The notes under the pieces were generated by a model. The model worked only from the letters and a program-made list of their open reading frames with translations, was not told where the DNA came from and ran no database searches. The position numbers and the translations under genes are program-made. Shown here one piece after another: positions 22,013 to 23,364 of a DNA stretch of 23,364 nt (position 1 is its first letter; each line of letters opens with the position of its first letter). The stretch is from Pelargonium cotyledonis (Eukaryota > Streptophyta > Magnoliopsida > Geraniales > Geraniaceae). The stretch is taken from NCBI GenBank assembly GCA_036897625.1, contig JAYMTA010000885.1, forward strand, positions 1 through 23,364. Reading direction: 5' to 3'.

Positions 22013-22261
22013 ATGGAGCAATCGATCTCCACGATCGCGGGCTTCAACTGCGGCATCTTCACAGCAACGGAGATGGTGGTGGATTGCTCAGGTCCGACGA
22101 TGGTTGGGTTCGTCCAGATCTGGTATGGATCTAGGTTCGTCCAGATTCTGCGACGGCACAAGGACAACGACGATGGTGGTGGCCGAGATCGACGATGCAC
22201 GACGGTGGTTGCGGCTGGGATAGAGGTGGTCGAGACCATCAACGGCAACGACCAGATCTGA
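22013..22261 (+). other. Open frame in the GC-rich segment of the MULE-like element
   Basis: An 82-codon frame runs from ATG (MEQSISTIAGFNCGIF) to TGA, preceded by a CT-rich leader (21885-21920) like a plant 5' UTR. An exact 13-nt direct repeat GGTTCGTCCAGAT (22107-22119 and 22134-22146) keeps the frame and repeats the residues FVQI. Several other frames are also open here because GC-rich DNA has few stops, so coding is unproven and no family is recognised. A captured gene 5' end is possible. Confidence 0.25.
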
Positions 22262-22978
22262 CAAGCGTGTGGCAACGACTCCATCAACCCCTTCTCCAGC
22301 GTCGGTCTCGGCTATCAACAACAATGAGTTCGATGGAGACCAAGCCAGATCATATCTAGTTCAATTTTTGGTTGGTTTTTCGGCCTAATTTTTTTTTTGA
22401 ATTTTGTATTTTTCGTTTTGTTCAATGTTCAATCTGTATTTGGCCGGTATTAGAAAAGTCAACTGATACATGTTTGGTAACTGAATATTTGAATCATGTT
22501 TAATTTGTGTTTTGTAAATTCTAATATGTAAATTTTGAGTAAAATTATGTGAAATTGTTGTTCAATTTGAAAGTATGGTTGAAATTTGTATCTAACATCA
22601 TTTGAATTTGTAATTTTCGAACATTTTTATTTTGCTGAAATCTGAAAATTTAGCTGGAATGGGTAAATATTTTGCCGGATTCTAGAAATTGGTGTCATAA
22701 TCATAAAAAAAACTTAAAGTTTTCGACACCGGATTATCATATGTTCTTCATGGTTCTTCATTTTATTTAATTAACTGATTAAGAGGGGTATTTTAAGAAT
22801 TAAAAAAAAAAATGAAAAGTCACATGCCTAACATGTAATGAGAGATGTCAATTTTCCATCTAAAAATTAATAGATTTTGTAAAATAACAAGTTTAAAGGA
22901 GCTAGATTACATGATTTTTAGTTTAGGAGATTAAATATTTTTAGTTAATAGTACATATGAGTTATTTGTAATTTTTCC

Positions 22979-23364
22979 TTTTATTTACTCCAAAGGCATC
23001 CATAATGCAAGAACAACTAAGTCGGTGTCTTTCACGGTTTGGGCATATGCAAAATCTATGTTTGAGCTTAATGGTTATTAATCGATAAATAGAAAAAAAA
23101 ATTCTCATGTGTCACTTGCTCACTTTTTTATCCAATACATAATATAGTATTGTAGACCCATTTATCATGTTTATTTTTTCACCACGAACTATTAGTTGGT
23201 CCATCTAGTAACTCTTTTATATGTTAATCATGATGATGTATCAATATGACAATATTAACCTTTTAAACTGTTAACCATTGTGGATACTCTAATTAAAACT
23301 AGGAAAAATTACAAAAGGCCCCCTCTTTTCAATTATTTACTTAAAACACCTAACACTAGTGAAC
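22979..23364. other. AT-rich right edge of the window
   Basis: No gene is seen. At 23302 the sequence GGAAAAATTACAAAAGGCCC begins. It matches the style of the MULE-like ends at 21408 and 22978 and may be the left end of another element that continues beyond the window. Confidence 0.35.

Larger units (their letters stand above)
21408..22978. mobile_element. MULE-like element carrying a GC-rich segment
   Basis: The ends are inverted copies. The left end begins GGATAAATTACATATA and the right end, read inward, begins GGAAAAATTACAAATA; similarity continues in a degenerate way for about 40 nt (both have TATTATTAA/TACTATTAA-type sequence at the same spacing). This style of end is common in plant Mutator-like elements. 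The interior contains a nested MITE (21482-21717), an A-rich simple stretch (21826-21857), and a strikingly GC-rich segment at about 21905-22350. No transposase is seen. The expected 9-nt target duplication is not clear (atcaatttt against ttttattta), so the class is tentative. Confidence 0.45.

Noticed and set aside
21935-22324. Several overlapping open frames on both strands as genes
   Set aside because: Stops are rare in this GC-rich segment, so openness in many frames is expected. None resembles a known protein, and the segment lies inside a transposon-like element.

Overview
The window is nuclear DNA from a flowering plant, most likely a eudicot. It has compact spliced genes with GT-AG introns, AT-rich intergenic DNA, and short transposon remnants in introns and between genes. 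The plant families are clear, but the sequence alone does not fix the species; I cannot get closer than 'eudicot, probably not Brassicaceae'. Four protein genes are recognisable. All lie on the minus strand, so they read from right to left.

Layout: 1-2186 is gene-free DNA plus the 3' UTR of the first gene. 2187-6695 is a nine-exon JAC1-like gene, an auxilin-type J-domain protein for light-driven chloroplast movement. 7443-9332 is a two-exon GT77 arabinosyltransferase of the RRA family, which arabinosylates extensin hydroxyprolines. 9333-11529 is intergenic and holds a GC-rich island with a cluster of perfect hairpins. 11530-15704 is a four-exon organellar-type PP2C phosphatase (PP2C55/PP2C80 group) with a MITE in intron 3 and other repeat debris in intron 2. 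15705-18285 is intergenic and includes a SINE-like element and a tandem duplication of about 200 bp. 18286-21179 is a four-exon CYP721A-type cytochrome P450 that is broken by a 2-nt frameshift and by an in-frame TAG. 21180-23364 holds the P450 promoter (with a TATA box) and a MULE-like element that carries a GC-rich, possibly captured segment and a nested MITE.

The genes do not form a pathway. Their order is informative, however. From memory, Arabidopsis chromosome 1 has JAC1 (At1g75100), RRA2 and RRA1 (At1g75110/75120) and CYP721A1 (At1g75130) side by side. The window keeps that order with one RRA copy and a PP2C gene placed between RRA and the P450. The P450, at one end of this conserved block, has decayed here. 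I see no CRISPR array, rRNA or intact tRNA gene, and no evidence of a new multi-gene system. The most notable signals are the dead P450, the conserved gene block and the small transposable elements.
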